Source: Acanthosoma haemorrhoidale (taxonomy: Eukaryota; Arthropoda; Insecta; Hemiptera; Acanthosomatidae). Taken from it: a DNA stretch of 64,000 nucleotides. How positions within the stretch are numbered: position 1 is the stretch's first letter; each line of letters starts with the position of its first letter. The DNA lies in NCBI GenBank assembly GCA_930367205.1, contig OV884009.1, positions 40,123,841-40,187,840 on the forward strand, read 5' to 3'. The notes under the pieces are model-generated. The model saw nothing but the letters and a program-made list of their open reading frames with translations, searched no databases and had not been told where the DNA came from. A program made the position numbers and the translations under genes. Below are positions 23,901 to 36,194 of the stretch, piece by piece.

Positions 23901-25009
23901 AACTTATTCTTGTTGAGTTTTTAACGTGTATCTCAAAGTTGTGAATACTACAGAACTTGTTAAACGTTTGCTGACGTTGTTAAACGTGAGACGGCTTTTG
24001 TGTGTTGTACTTTTTGTTTTACAGTGCTTTCCATCTCTGTATTTCAACCGAAAAAATCAGCATAATTTCAGGTGTTGCAAAATATACCTTAAAAAATTCG
24101 GATCGAGTGAAGTGTGTTTTTGGACACTGTCCCAAAACAGACAGTGATCATTGTACCTGAATGGACAAGCCTCACTTTTTGGACTCGGACACGAAAAACA
24201 TTAATAAACCAGAGGACATAAATATTTAAATTAAAAAAAAAATCTAGTGAGGGCTTGTATATTAATTGAAGCTCTTTTCCAAGCACCAACCAATAATACA
24301 ACTTATTGATAATGACGACAAGATTAATAGTTTTTACCCCAGTTAATATAATAGAAAAATATTTGCTTTTAATTACAAATAATTTGTTAATAATTTACCT
24401 TCACATCTTTTCGTTAGGTTTATTTATTTTGTATCATCCCCGGACTATCTTGTAAAACATTCATGCAAATATCATATATTTGTATGAAACTGGGGTTGCA
24501 TATTAAATTCTAGTATAATATTAATTAGTTTTGATAATTTAATGAGTTTAAAAAAACCTGAAAATTACCAGGTGATTTCGGTCATTTTATCAAAACTTCT
24601 CTTTCCATGAAAAACACTTTTTTTAGCAATAAATCACAATTATAACTAGGATCTTAAAACATTACCTATTAGGATGCCATTACATATCTCAAAATACCCC
24701 GTTGCAGTTTATTAAATTTTCATTGAATAATTGCGAAAAAATACTTGGTACTCTTCGTTGATAGTACTTCATTTTTAGAGTTTTTTTTTCAAAACAAGGA
24801 ACCCTTATGTTTACACCCCTTTGAGGATCAAGCTCAATCGAGAGGCATGCGATTCCCACCGGAAGACTAGACGTATCCATCGTCAGAAAAATTGAATATT
24901 TCCATTAATTAATGATTAGGTTTTAAATAAACAATATATTTTTCTGTAATTTTCAGTTGAGTATACCATTAAAGACTTCCACGTCTTGATACATATAGGC
25001 AGCCCTATT
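20901..25009. other. AT-rich DNA, nothing assigned
   Basis: About 4.1 kb without a supported gene. Notable points: T-runs near 20960-20976 and 23770-23789 (the latter followed by GAGAGAGAGTGAG); a less AT-rich block 22440-22690 without coding motifs; a tRNA-promoter-like GGTTCGATTTCC at about 21672 that is not enough to call a SINE. Confidence 0.4.
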
Positions 25010-25275
25010 ATAACTATCTTATCGTATCCTATTAGTAACTTATCTTCCTTTCCCTGGCCTCTATTCTAAATAATTGGCTCCCACGACCTTTTCCATCTGC
25101 GCCCCTTCCTGCTACCCCCGCTACAGCTTTTTCTACACCGATAAATAGCCCTTAGGCATAAGACACTTGGTTGGTTCCTGATGAGCTCAGTCCCTATTCA
25201 GCTCTTAGCCTGTAATAATATATAATTGTACATTTGGATTTTATACCAAATAAAGTTTCTTTTTAAGAGTTATTG
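25010..25275 (+). mobile_element. possible retroelement 3' end
   Basis: A pyrimidine-rich, less AT-rich stretch (CCCTGGCCTCTATTC; CGACCTTTTCCATCTGCGCC; GGTTGGTTCCTGATGAGCTC) leads into ATTGTACATTTGGATTTTAT and CAAATAAAG, a poly(A) signal. This layout resembles a LINE 3' UTR but no second copy was found in the window. It could equally be a host transcript end. Confidence 0.25.
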
Positions 25276-25371
25276 AGCAACAGATATATAATTGTCGAAA
25301 CTTTTAATTGTGTGATGCAACGCACTTGACTTTCATTTTTCCATTATTAGAACATCTTAGTCACTTGCCTT

Positions 25372-25614
25372 TTAAGCAAATAGATAATAGCTCACAACAT
25401 TCCGAAAAAAACAACCATTTGAACGTACGATATCATCAGCTAATTTTCGTTGATTTCTCAACACCATATCCAAATCAGTCAAAACATGAGAAATTGCGAG
25501 ATTTGATGAATATTCAATAAGAGATAAGTCTACATATGGTGAACGCATATGAAGTCCTGAGTAGATTGGTGGAACCAAGTAGAGGCCGGTACTGACCACA
25601 TCGCGATAAACCAC
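25372..25614 (-). CDS. unassigned open frame, 80 codons
   Basis: The translation looks protein-like (YRDVVSTGLYLVPPIYSGLH; then LTDLDMVLRNQRKLADDIVR) but matches nothing I recognise. No neighbouring exon, splice signal or promoter was settled. It may be an eroded mobile-element coding piece or chance. Confidence 0.2.
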   Translation of the reverse strand: MVYRDVVSTGLYLVPPIYSGLHMRSPYVDLSLIEYSSNLAISHVLTDLDMVLRNQRKLADDIVRSNGCFFRNVVSYYLFA

Positions 25615-26488
25615 AGCCTAGAAATTACGTTTAGTCATGAAACAGTACTTCGTTATCTCGCGCACACCTCATGGTCCTTCATATACTGAAGTGTACATTT
25701 GCTTTTCAAAATAATATATTGCGTCTAAACTCAATAAAAACTTGATTTGGTTTCTTTAGGCAATAACAATATTAATGATGGCTATTAATTGTAGCAATTA
25801 TACATTAAATTAGGGACACGCATTAAATATTACTGATAAGGACGTTCAGATCTTTAACCTGGAACACTATCTAATACATCATGAAAATATTCATTATTTA
25901 TCACAGTAATTAATAAATCAGTGACCCTTTTTTGTTTAGATTTTCTGTGGCTACGATGGAAACCTCAATGCAAAATACCATTCCAAATGAAACTGATGTC
26001 GCAAACAAATTGGAAATAAACTTTTAACGATATGAGTTGCTACTAATTTCACCAATCACGTTTCAATGGTTTTGTTGGGACAGGTTTTTAAAATTAACCA
26101 GCGTAGTAAATGGAAATACCATGCATATAAAAAACCGGCGGTTGAATTTTAGATACGAACAGGTAGTTATTAATATATCTTTTGACTTTTTGTAGTTTTC
26201 TAAAAGAAACAGGTGTCTTCAATTCGATTAAATCTTCAATTAAATTAGATATCCACTCAAAAATACAGAAAAAAAAATATTAAAAAAAAAAATTTATTAG
26301 TTTTTTACATCTAATCATCTTCAATTACTTAACTCGGTAGTTCATTTCCAGTTTAACTTCACTATGCTCTAAAAGCTTTATAGGCTCACAGTGCCCAGAA
26401 CACCCGGAAGAAAGACACACGGTCGAAAACAAAAGTTTCTGGTTAAAACAAACAACAAGAAAACCATAAAAACTGGATGTACTTAAAA

Positions 26489-27188
26489 TTAGTCTATTGT
26501 TAGATAGAGCTGCTGCTTAATCCTTAAACCCTTTCCTTCACACGTTAGGTCTATGTGGCCAGTCCAATTTGAAATTCTAATTCTATTGTCATCCTGCAAA
26601 CAAAATGAAGTATTGTGCAAGTCCGTAGTATAATTTAGAATGAGCACAAATATCCTTTTGTAATGAATACACGGGGATGACAGCGAGTAGCTTGTATTTT
26701 TCATAAATATATTACTGGTAATTTAAGTCGATTTCTTTACATTTACAGGCCAATCTTAAACAAGTATGATTTATTTGTAAACATAATATTCATAATAAGG
26801 TTGAGCAGTTTTCATTTTTTCAAAACTAGAAGCCATTATATTTTCACCAGTGTTTATTGTGTATGCACATGTGGACTATAATTACGTAAAGCCATAAAAA
26901 CTATAATCGCATTTTTTTCAAATTATTTTAAGATCTCTTGATATCGTTTTTTTTTTTCCGTTTTTTATAAGCTTTTTTTTGTAATACCTTGGGCTGAGAC
27001 TCGATTAAAAAGACAAATTCTAAACCAAAGGCTAAAACTGCTATACCACTTGCTGCACAGACAATCATGGTTATCTCTGACAAAAACTGATGACGTGCAC
27101 TAAACCTACTAAGACCCATTCGAGCATATGGAGTACAGATTAATGGGACAACAAAAAAATCAAGCCTAGTGACAATTTTTTCATTCAA
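26489..27188 (-). CDS. candidate two-exon coding segment, one membrane helix, unknown family
   Basis: Exon 1 would run from an unknown start (open from 27188) to 26988, ending CAGCCCAAG next to GTATTAC, a weak donor. Exon 2 would run from 26593 to the stop at 26489, preceded by the good acceptor TTTTGTTTGCAG. Both junctions are in phase 0, giving a 394 bp intron (26594-26987). Exon 1 contains a hydrophobic helix (residues about 39-62, MIVCAASGIAVLAFGLEFVF) flanked by basic residues upstream. Exon 2 encodes a polar tail (NWTGHIDLTCEGKGLRIKQQ). No family is recognised, and chance open frames are common in such DNA. The phase match and acceptor are seen; the gene is inferred. Confidence 0.3.
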
Positions 27189-28029
27189 AACTACATCAGA
27201 AATACAACCCTACGCACAGACTACGCCACCCGTACATTCTCACATCAAACAGACAATGCCATCAAAAACTCATCACTAACTTGGACTAGCAGCACAAACT
27301 TACTTTACATGGAAACACAACTCCGGATGAACTGGAGTACAGATTTAATAATTAAAATAAACTGCCATCAACATAATCCTTCATATCGGGGATACTCACC
27401 ATTTCCTTCACTGGCTTTAACATTTAGTTTATCCATACGAGTGTAAATAAATCAATATGACAAAAAAAACTTTTAAGCACATTTGAAAAAATAAAATTTA
27501 ATTTATTTTAAGTTTATGACTTTTACTTTACCGTTGAGTGAAAATTTGTTGTCCTGTACAGCCTAACCGCTATGATTTCTGGATCAAACCTCGCCAAGCG
27601 TTGGGTTCCCCCCCAGCTCTCACCGAACCTCCATCATTCAATAATTACCTCAAGCCGGAGGGCCTGAAAGGCGGATCCTAATCCCGGGGGACCATCTGCT
27701 TTGACCCGTGGGTTTAGCGGAACGGCTGGGATTTGGGCTCGTCGTTTGCCAGCCCTAAGGCTGCCTGGATCAGCTTATCGCCTCCAGCACCCCCCCCCCC
27801 TTGAATAACTTACCATGGACTAGGTAAATCCCATGCCGACATGTTTCTATAGAATAAAACTGCACTTACTTAGTCTGAGTTATGCTGGGAGGGGATGGAA
27901 TTCACTTCATGTACCCATAAAAAGGCTGAAACCAAAGTTTATTACGCTGTATACGTGATCACATTTTTTTTGGCAAGGCTTTCGTGTGTCTGTCGGTCTG
28001 TTATCTAAAGTTAAATAATCTTTGTAGAG
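27189..28029. other. unassigned DNA with a GC-rich block
   Basis: 27560-27850 is GC-rich, with C-runs (27607-27615 and 27790-27800) and blocks such as GCCGGAGGGCCTGAAAGGCG and GGGTTTAGCGGAACGGCTGG. It may be a 5' UTR of a retroelement, but no coding motif was found. Confidence 0.4.
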
Positions 28030-28315
28030 CAGAGTCTTTTAAAAGAAAAGAAAGAAAAGCTTTATTATGAAGTACAAGCAAAACACTTGTATATACAAAT
28101 ATACGTTACGTTACTACATACTGGGTAGAATGTGTGGGAACAAGTGGGGTCTGAGGCTAAAGCTGAGACATATGTGTAGAAGAAATGGTTAGTTCTGGAA
28201 AATGGGAGGGAGGTCTTGGAGGGATGCGGTCGCTTACTTGAAAAATAACAGGAACCATCAGTGACTTCAATGAAGTCACGAGGCAGGCATCCAGTAGAAG
28301 GGGCTTGCTTCAACT
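28030..28315 (-). mobile_element. possible LINE 3' end
   Basis: Reversed, the segment contains GCCTCGTGACTTC followed by a C-rich non-coding stretch and CATAATAAAGCTTTTCTTTC, a poly(A) signal. The GCCTCGTGAC block is also seen at the ORF2 stop of the jockey copies here. Similarity is short, so the family is uncertain. Confidence 0.35.
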
Positions 28316-30325
28316 TTTAGCATTATATATAATATTAGAATTATAATATTTTTAGCATTATATATGTTACGATAACCGTTGTTTAGGCCACAGTCGTGCA
28401 TATTATAGTAAGACTTTATTAAGTAGCGAACTAAATTTATTTATTAGAATTCGGCTGATTTTAAGGGAGTGAGTATTAGGTATTAGGTAAAGGACGACTT
28501 TGCTGTGTAGCCCCGAGTACATATACCTGGGCTCTAGGGTCCTAAGGCCAGGGGCTAGTGGCATTTGTTGATCCAAGTCAGACCTCCCCCCTTTATGGGC
28601 GTCTAATGTTTATGAAGCGTATAATCCTTCTTTAATACTCATACCCTTGCTCCTAAACGTCTTTCTATTTAATGAATACGCTAGATCCTCAGATACTAAG
28701 GTAAGCGAATTGATTTTACATAGTCTAACTTGTCTACATTGTTTAATTTCATATTGTAAAATTATTACTCATTTAGTGCGCGTACAGCCGTCAAATTTCA
28801 TGTCACAGACAATGACAATTGATTAATTAATGACCCTTCATTATTTTTATGATAATCCTTTATAGTTGCAACATATTTGGTGGCTTAAGTAGAACTTCCA
28901 CGATTATTTAACATTATCAGAAGTAGGGTTAAAAAGGGGATTTTGGCCCACCTTAGTGGCGAGAACCTGACAAATCAGGTTATTTAGAGGTAATAATTTG
29001 TCATATACCGTTGGCTACTATTTGAATTTCAACGTGACGTATATCTGTATAACAAAACCATTACGTAACAATAATAAGCTAAAACATGCAATAATCCTTT
29101 TTTTGTATTCGAACACTTAAGAATAATTTTTAATTAATTATAATTATTACCTACCTAAGTTTTCTCATATAAACATAAATAATATTATGTTTAACTTAAA
29201 AAAAATATTTGATTGTTTAAAATTAATATTTTTGAAATTATGTGAAATTGGATGAATCTTGCATGAATTACCATTTCACCCCCCCCCCTCGAAAAGACCG
29301 CTTACCAAGCACACAGCGACGAGCTGGTATCAGGAGACCAGCCAGTGATAGAAGCTAGAGGAGGCCGCTACGTCCTAATAACAACCTGTAGGGCACTATT
29401 TTTAATTTAAACAGGACATTCATACTTCGGCGCTAAATTAAACTACTCTTTAGCAGAAGCTAAGTCTTACAAGCGACAAATTATAGTCTCTACTTAACCT
29501 CCTTTGTCAGATTATAAATACCAAAGTGCGCCAGAATCTCTTTTTTCATATCTATCAGAGCATCAAATGAAAATTTAACACAAAATATTGCTCTATAACT
29601 GTTTGTAGTTGCAAACACGATGTTAATGACAGCTCTAAGAACGTTAAGGAATCATACTTGAAAAAAAACAATACCCAAGTTACACATTGTTAGACAAGAC
29701 CCGAAATCGATACCCTACTCAAAAATATTTTGTTTTTAGTACCAGTTAATTAATAAATGACACTTATTCAGGCATTATCGACATGGTTATATTTTTCGTG
29801 ACTTTCATATATCAAAAGAGTACATTTTAAATTTCATATTTTTAGCTTGAATGAGCTACTAACAAACAAAGACCTGAACTGAAGGACACGTGTGTGAATT
29901 TCGTTGAAATTTTCAAAACCGGATTCTCTAAAAATTACACAATCCAACTAAAAATTAAAATATGTACATACTGTGTTTGTAGATGTGTTTCGGTAAAAAT
30001 ATATTCAAAGGTATGTCAAAAATACAATTTAAAATGTATTGTTCTGGTATGTCAAAATACTCATACCAAGTCCAGCAAGAATCATTTGATATCGCTTTCT
30101 GTGTATATTCTAGAAAATTTATTTAAATTAAAATCGTGTTCGCAATTTTGGCTCAATCCATGTTTGACGCATGAGCATGATTTATTTTTCAAGAGTTCCG
30201 CAATTCAATTTGATGCCGTGATGACGCTAACAATAAAAGCTGTAGAGATTTTTCATTAATTTCTTTGACACCCTTAACTGATAGGCACATCACAATTCAC
30301 TAACCTTTATTTTTTTTCGTAACCT
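28316..30325. other. AT-rich DNA, nothing assigned
   Basis: The frame at 29894-30259 (+) has the composition of translated AT-rich non-coding DNA. A short hairpin (AACCTGACAAATCAGGTT, about 28966-28983) and a C-run near 29279-29289 are the only other features seen. Confidence 0.5.
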
Positions 30326-30440
30326 ATTAAAAAAAATTGAAAAGTCGAGTGGGATGCGTCACACAATTATAGGTTTCGTGACAAATGCGAAAACGATTCT
30401 ATTGCTAGTTTTAATGACATTTTGTAATATTAGTCCAGTG
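30326..30440 (+). repeat. direct repeat on the left side of the tRNA gene
   Basis: Shares with 31186-31300, in order: AAAAGTCGAGTG/AAAAGTCAAGTG, GCGTCACACA, GGTTTC/GGGTTTC, CGAAAACGATT-TATTG, TTTTGTAAT and TAGTCCAGT-AAG. About 115 bp, diverged. A weaker third match lies near 6080-6165. Non-coding; class unknown. Confidence 0.65.
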
Positions 30441-30663
30441 AAGACCAAACAGATAATACATATTAATAATAATATTAATAAATCGGGAAGTGGAGATCAG
30501 TAGTTTAATATGATTTGAAAATAAAAAATTTAATTGAAAGGGAACTAATTTTTTTTAAGAGAAATGAACGATTATTATATTTGTATAAAATATAAAATAA
30601 AACATAAATACTGCAAGTAGTACATAATATCGTATGTGAGGATCATGCTAACATGTGAAAAAG

Positions 30664-30671
30664 AAAAAAAA
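30664..30671 (-). terminator. RNA polymerase III terminator of the tRNA gene
   Basis: Eight A on the plus strand, read as T8 on the minus strand, a few bases after the tRNA 3' end. A run of four or more T terminates polymerase III. Confidence 0.8.
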
Positions 30672-30676
30672 TTTGT

Positions 30677-30758
30677 GTCAGAAGTGGGATTCGAACCCAC
30701 GCCTACAGAGTAGACTGCGACCTGAACGCAGCGCCTTAGACCACTCGGCCATCCTGAC
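30677..30758 (-). tRNA. tRNA-Leu (anticodon CAG), nuclear
   Basis: 82 bp, no intron. Acceptor arms GTCAGGA and TTCTGAC pair with one G-T wobble. The A box (TGGCCGAGTGG), a long D arm, anticodon CAG (plus-strand CTG at 30722-30724), a long variable arm and the B box GGTTCGAATCC are all intact, as in class II leucine tRNAs. No encoded CCA, as expected in eukaryotes. It decodes CUG. Intact arms and a T8 terminator suggest a functional gene rather than a SINE or pseudogene. Confidence 0.97.
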
Positions 30759-31185
30759 TGTTAAACTTAATTGGATTGACTTAATATATAACTTCTAACG
30801 TTTCTCGCGAATTAATGGATACTTTTAACGCGCCCTTTTGCATTTTAGCCCCATTAATTATCATTATTTATTGTTAGGAATAGTATACCACCAAATATTT
30901 AAAAAAATCAAGATTCCTATGAAGCTCTAAAATTTGGAATACGAATTATTTAATTTTCAGTACCATACCAGCGATCATTATTACTAGTTGGTCCAAGGAT
31001 TGTATTTTTAGGACGTTGTATTTTTTTTTATTGACTTCACCACTCTTTTAAATCAAATGATATATTTTTTTTAATTAAAAAAAGGTGCTGTGGAAAAAAG
31101 ATAATTGTGCAAACCTTCTGTATTAGATTACTTATTCATTCATTCATTCATTTTTCTTAGACCTTAGTCGCAATATCACTTTTCA
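30759..31185. other. AT-rich spacer
   Basis: Nothing recognised between the tRNA gene and the right-hand direct repeat except a short TTCA tetranucleotide run near 31135-31152. Confidence 0.5.
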
Positions 31186-31300
31186 GTAATTAAAAAAAAG
31201 TCAAGTGTGCCGCGTCACACAGTGGAGGGTTTCTTGATGGTTACGAAAACGATTTTATTGTCAGAGTTATTCACTTTTTGTAATAATAGTCCAGTAAAGC
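31186..31300 (+). repeat. direct repeat on the right side of the tRNA gene
   Basis: Same orientation as 30326-30440, offset about 860 bp; see that entry for the shared blocks. It contains a GTGT...CACAC inverted pair. Confidence 0.65.
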
Positions 31301-31989
31301 TACACTACATTACATAACTATGCAATTAACCTAATATAAACTTAACTTCACTCATTCACCAAGCAGTAGCCGATCTCCGAACTTCAACTCATAGAGATAA
31401 AAAAATATGTTTTCGTAATACTAACCAATTAATCATTTAAAGACACTTACTTATGTTTTATCGTGGTTAATAGAGACATGCAGAAACATACGTGAAGACA
31501 TCGGAACGAAGTAAAACACTCATAAAGGGTTCTAGCTGATGGTAACATGCTTGGTTAGTTATTAAACGACGCGTCGCGAAGCACTGTGGATATTGTTTTT
31601 TTTCTGAAAAAAGTCTAAAGTTTTCACTGAAAATGAGAGTGAGGCAACCCTTTGAATATAGTGGTAAGCCTAGTGAAAATGTAAATGGCTTAGCTATGAT
31701 CACAGCAATAGTCATAAACTTAAGTGAGAAAAAAAATTAAGAACAATAAAACCGGTAATAAATTTACTAACCAGCGCAGCGCAGTAATCCCAGCTGCACT
31801 GGAATAAGTGAACCTCAGGCTACTAAATACCCTATTGTTCCATAAACCAAACAGTGTTCGAAAAACACCGTCTGGGACATGCATCCCGTTTAGGGTTAAA
31901 AAAAAATAACATAAAAGTTTTGAAAAACCCAGTGATAGAGGGACCACTTATCCTTAGATGAACTATCATAGGTAGCGAATACAATTAAA
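31301..31989. other. AT-rich DNA, nothing assigned
   Basis: No supported gene or repeat. Confidence 0.5.
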
Positions 31990-32090
31990 TGACATATATG
32001 GTATGAATACGATATTGTATCACAAGTATGTATTGCCCGTCTAGTGATGATTGCAACTTTCTTCAAATAAGGATTTATTTTAAAAAAAAA
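31990..32090 (+). mobile_element. possible diverged jockey-type 3' tail
   Basis: ATATGGTATGAATACGATAT, TATCACAAGTATGTATTGCC and an A-rich end follow the block order of the common tail (GGTATGAATGAG, ATCACAATTACTTATTGCC) with many changes. Confidence 0.45.
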
Positions 32091-32935
32091 CTACATACAC
32101 AGTCTATATAAAGATTCTCTGCTGTTACTTAAGGGTATTCTAGTGTATGGCTAGTTGCTAGAATGATAGTCCCCTGTCCTTGCCTCAAGGAAAGCTCTAA
32201 CATCTTTACATTCAATTCAATTTTACTATCCGGCTATAGGTGAAATATATTGCCCATACGTGGCTCGCATGTGAAACACTGCCCCACCGGTGTCGGCTGG
32301 GAGGCCGTGGCAGAGAACAGAGAACAACGGGCACCCTTTAAATAGTGATCGCGTGGTGGATGGGGTGATTGTGGATCCTAATCTGGGCCCTTTAGAGCAA
32401 GGCCCTCTGGATATATATTAAGAGGAGCAGACGTGGCAAGCGGGGGAGGGGGGGCCATATGTTTAAGAAGGCCCACCTTAACACAAGCCACTCTCCGGCC
32501 AAGACTAGCGTTACTCACCCCGGCCGGATCCCACAAATCTCCTACGACTCCTTTGTTTGCCCTCCGCCGGCCCACTCTATCATCCGCGTACCTAGGGCAA
32601 GATGCTCTTGTAGCCTCTACTCTATTTATTGTTCTTTCTTCCTCCCCTGCCTTCACTTTCGATCTTCCTCACGCATATCATTAGCTGATATCAGCCCCAA
32701 CAAAGTCCATAGAATAGAAAAACAATGGATTACTTTTTGTTATCGTCCGCCATGAATAACAATGACGCAGAGATAATTTCTTGCAAAATAAAAAAACAAT
32801 TACAACAAAACGAAACATGACTGATGAATTTTAATCCAATACAAAAACAATAAAATAAAATAAAGTGCATTCAGTAATTAAATTCATAGATGGATTGACA
32901 TATAAAAAACAATAACAACGGTATTAAATGAAAAC
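32091..32935. other. unassigned DNA with a GC-rich block
   Basis: 32270-32660 is GC-rich (CCCCACCGGTGTCGGCTGGG; GGGCCCTTTAGAGCAAGGCC; GGCCAAGACTAGCG). Frames in three phases are open here but none has a recognisable motif. A retroelement 5' region is possible. 32760-32935 is A-rich and leads into the LINE end at 32936. Confidence 0.35.
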
Positions 32936-33225
32936 CTTTAAATTAATACATACAAAATAGCATACATGCTAAGTATACAATTGTAAAAACCAATAAAGGT
33001 GACAGTCTACCATCTCGATATGCATGTGAAATAAAAATATAAATACAAAAAATAAAAGTATAAAAATAAATGGTTCCCAAACTAGGAAGCGTTGGTTTGG
33101 ATGGCGAAGAAGTGTTGAAACAGAAGGTTTTTGAAGGCTCATAGGGATAAAGCATGGTGGATATTAGGAGGAAGAGTGTTCCAGAGAGTGGTGGATCGAC
33201 GCATGCTGCAGACAAACACAGCAGT
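32936..33225 (-). pseudogene. LINE ORF2 C-terminal end and 3' UTR
   Basis: Read on the minus strand, 33070-33215 gives RRSTTLWNTLPPNIHHALSL then, after a stop, AFKNLLFQHFF. The R(S/T)xxLWNxLP...I...FK pattern is the usual C-terminus of CR1, L2 and related LINE polymerases. An AT-rich 3' UTR follows to about 32936. It belongs to a different LINE group from the jockey copies, possibly the same as the endonuclease piece at 59237. Confidence 0.6.
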
Positions 33226-36194
33226 CACTGTAATCCCTTACGATAACGCTATAACACAAAAGATATTATTATTACTAAGAACAATACGAAAATTCAATAT
33301 ATAATGAGGCCTTAGAATGGAATAGATGGTATAATTTAGGTTTTAAATAACACTTATGTTCGTTTCTCTCCAAAAGCTTTTCTTAAATTAGCAAACATTT
33401 TCAACAGCCCACGTCTGTCTTCATCAGACGCTACACTGCGATCTGTCTACTACTAAAACCTAAATGAGAAGATAATAAAAAAATATTTTGATGAGAAATT
33501 AACATCGCTATTATTTAAATGGTTACTAATAATCATGAAACATAGTGATAATCAAGTTTCAGATTCAGTAGATTCATTCACAAAATCTTTACTTAACATT
33601 GAATTCCTTCTTCAATTCTTTCAAATCTATTATCAATGTGGTCCAATTTCAAATTAGTTTCCTATCTAAGAGAACTTTCGTAATTATTAGTGAACTTATT
33701 GTGAATGTATTATTTGAAATAAAACAATTTTATTCTGAGTCTTTAGAATATTAAACATTTTCCAGGTTGCTATGCTTTAAATTAATAACTGATAAACAAT
33801 TAACAAGTCTTTACAATATTACAATAGGATATCCCAACTTCTACATTCTCGGTAAATAAACAATTGATTAAATCAAAAGAAAACAAAGTAAATTAATTTA
33901 CAACAAAGAACAAATTAAAAATCGCAGGCTGAAACTTGTTGATAATTAACCCATTATTATTGTTAGGTGAAGGCATAAGGAAAATATTTAGAAAGACAGG
34001 ATTTGAAAGGAGGAAGATAACATAATAGATAAATAATTTTTAGTTGTGGTGTTGGACCCGCTATGTTTAATAATAAATACTTACCAATAGTCTACTAAAC
34101 CCTTGACAGTTAATATATAGGACCGTAACTTCAAGGCCTATAGTTTAATATCATACTACATACTGCACGTTCACTACATCTGGATTGTAAGTGTTTCCAA
34201 ACATGCAACTCAAATTATAATCCCCTGATCAGTATTTTTCGGATGTATAACTATACATATATTCATTTTTAATTATATATTTTCTTATTTGTTATATTAC
34301 AAAAATGTATTTCTCTGCACATTGCAAATTTTAGCGGGGAATGATACTGTCTAAGGCATGTTAGATAAATGTTCATTCTTAAGGGACCCAGGATAATCAG
34401 ATTTTATTATTACATTGAACGAATAATTACTTCTATAAATGAAGAGTTGAGAATGTTTCTTGGTGAATTTCTGCGCAGGAATATGAATTCAGAACTTTAA
34501 TAAACTAAAGGCGAGCTGAGACCCTCTTTACCACAAGACGACGCAATGAATATCCCTTGTAATGAGAAAGCGTAAGAAATGACCGGGAAAAAGAAAATAG
34601 AAGGAAGAGAGCGGCAAGACGAAGGGCCAGAGAGCTGAGGATAAGATATGAGGTGCTTTAATGTCCTTCGCAGCTGTAATTTTTTTTCTTCTATCGTGGT
34701 GATGGGGTCAGACTTAGTCCCCTCATTAGCATTATACGGAGCCCAGTCAGTTACTCCACGACCTAAACTTTATTAAAGAGGGTTTGTTTTTTTTTGGTCA
34801 CAGTAGTTTATTCTATGGACAAACAAATAAATACACACGATGTGCTTTGGTTTCAAAACCAAACGCACAATTTAGCTTTATCGATTTTGACGAAATTAAC
34901 ACTGAAAAAACAGCAGGTACGAACCTCTCATATTCAAAATTTAAGAGCAATCGGACCGATGAATAGTGAAATCCTAAACGCTTAAAGTCAATGAGTACCG
35001 AGTCAGCACAAAATTAAACGTTTGTTCAAGCCACTTAAAAAAAATAATAACACCGAAAATCGGAGACATTTTAATATCGTTTACTTTTTGGGTTTTATTA
35101 CTAGCATCTCAAAATTTGAAAAGTAAATTTAGTTACTGTTTTTTAAACTAACATTTCTCAAATCCCAGCTCAGAATCTGTACACGTGATAAGGGCACGTA
35201 GACTAAAATATGGTTGCACATCCGGTTGTGTACTTTCGGGCATGAAACTTGAATTAAAATAGACAAGATAATTTATAATTAACAACCTAACTGTCAGCAT
35301 TGTTCTATCATACAACCTAGGAACCAATTAAATATATAAATTATAAATATCTAGTGAATCTAAGGTGGACTGTGTGAATAAGACTCAACGACTTTCAGTT
35401 TAATCACAGCAAATGTGTATGTTGTAACAAGAAAGGAAAACAGGGTAAGGCTATCTGGAATATAAGGAAGTGTTCACGCTTATAAGGGACGCCTCAACCA
35501 CGAGGTGTATCAATAGTTAATAAAATATATAGAATAGTTAATTCAGTTATAGCGAATCTCCTTATTCTACACGAGTCTTCAAGCCAGCGAACCACCGAAT
35601 CCAGAGTAGTGAGTCACCGCGAGCGATTCTCGCCCGACCGACTGAATCGATTGTACTAGCAGGAAATACGCAACAAAATTAACGTTTTGCAATACCAAAA
35701 AGAAGCTGTAGAAGATCCTACGTTCTGATTTTTCCCATAGTTACTGGAAAGATTTAACAAATATAATAAATTATTTATAGTATAGTTATTAAGAAACACT
35801 CCATTTTAGCGTAAAGGCCATTTTTCTGTTTCCGTTACCCTATAATGATATATAGGGTTATGTCATCTAGAGACATGTTTAGACCTACAATTTTGAATTA
35901 AAATGAACCGCAAGCAAAAAATTTAAGAATCAAACCTGTAAACATTAATTTCGTGCATCTATATTTCATACAAAGCAATTTATAGTTGGTCAAAAACGAA
36001 ATCTAAAATATTTGTTGAGAAAGGAAAATTAGATTTTTCTTATCCAGTATAATATAATTATCATCTGAGATATCATTCATAATATACGTACAATGCCAAT
36101 TATACAATATGTGATAATTCAGTCGTACTACTCGAATATCCAGACGCACCCTGTCCGGAACCACAGTGCAACAGATGCGGCTCCTCCAGCATGA
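33226..36194. other. AT-rich DNA, nothing assigned
   Basis: About 3 kb with no supported gene. Short palindromes occur near 35610-35625 (GCGAGCGATTCTCGC) and 35834-35860. Confidence 0.45.

Noticed and set aside
29894..30259. 121-codon frame on the plus strand
   Set aside because: Composition is that of translated AT-rich DNA and no domain is recognisable.
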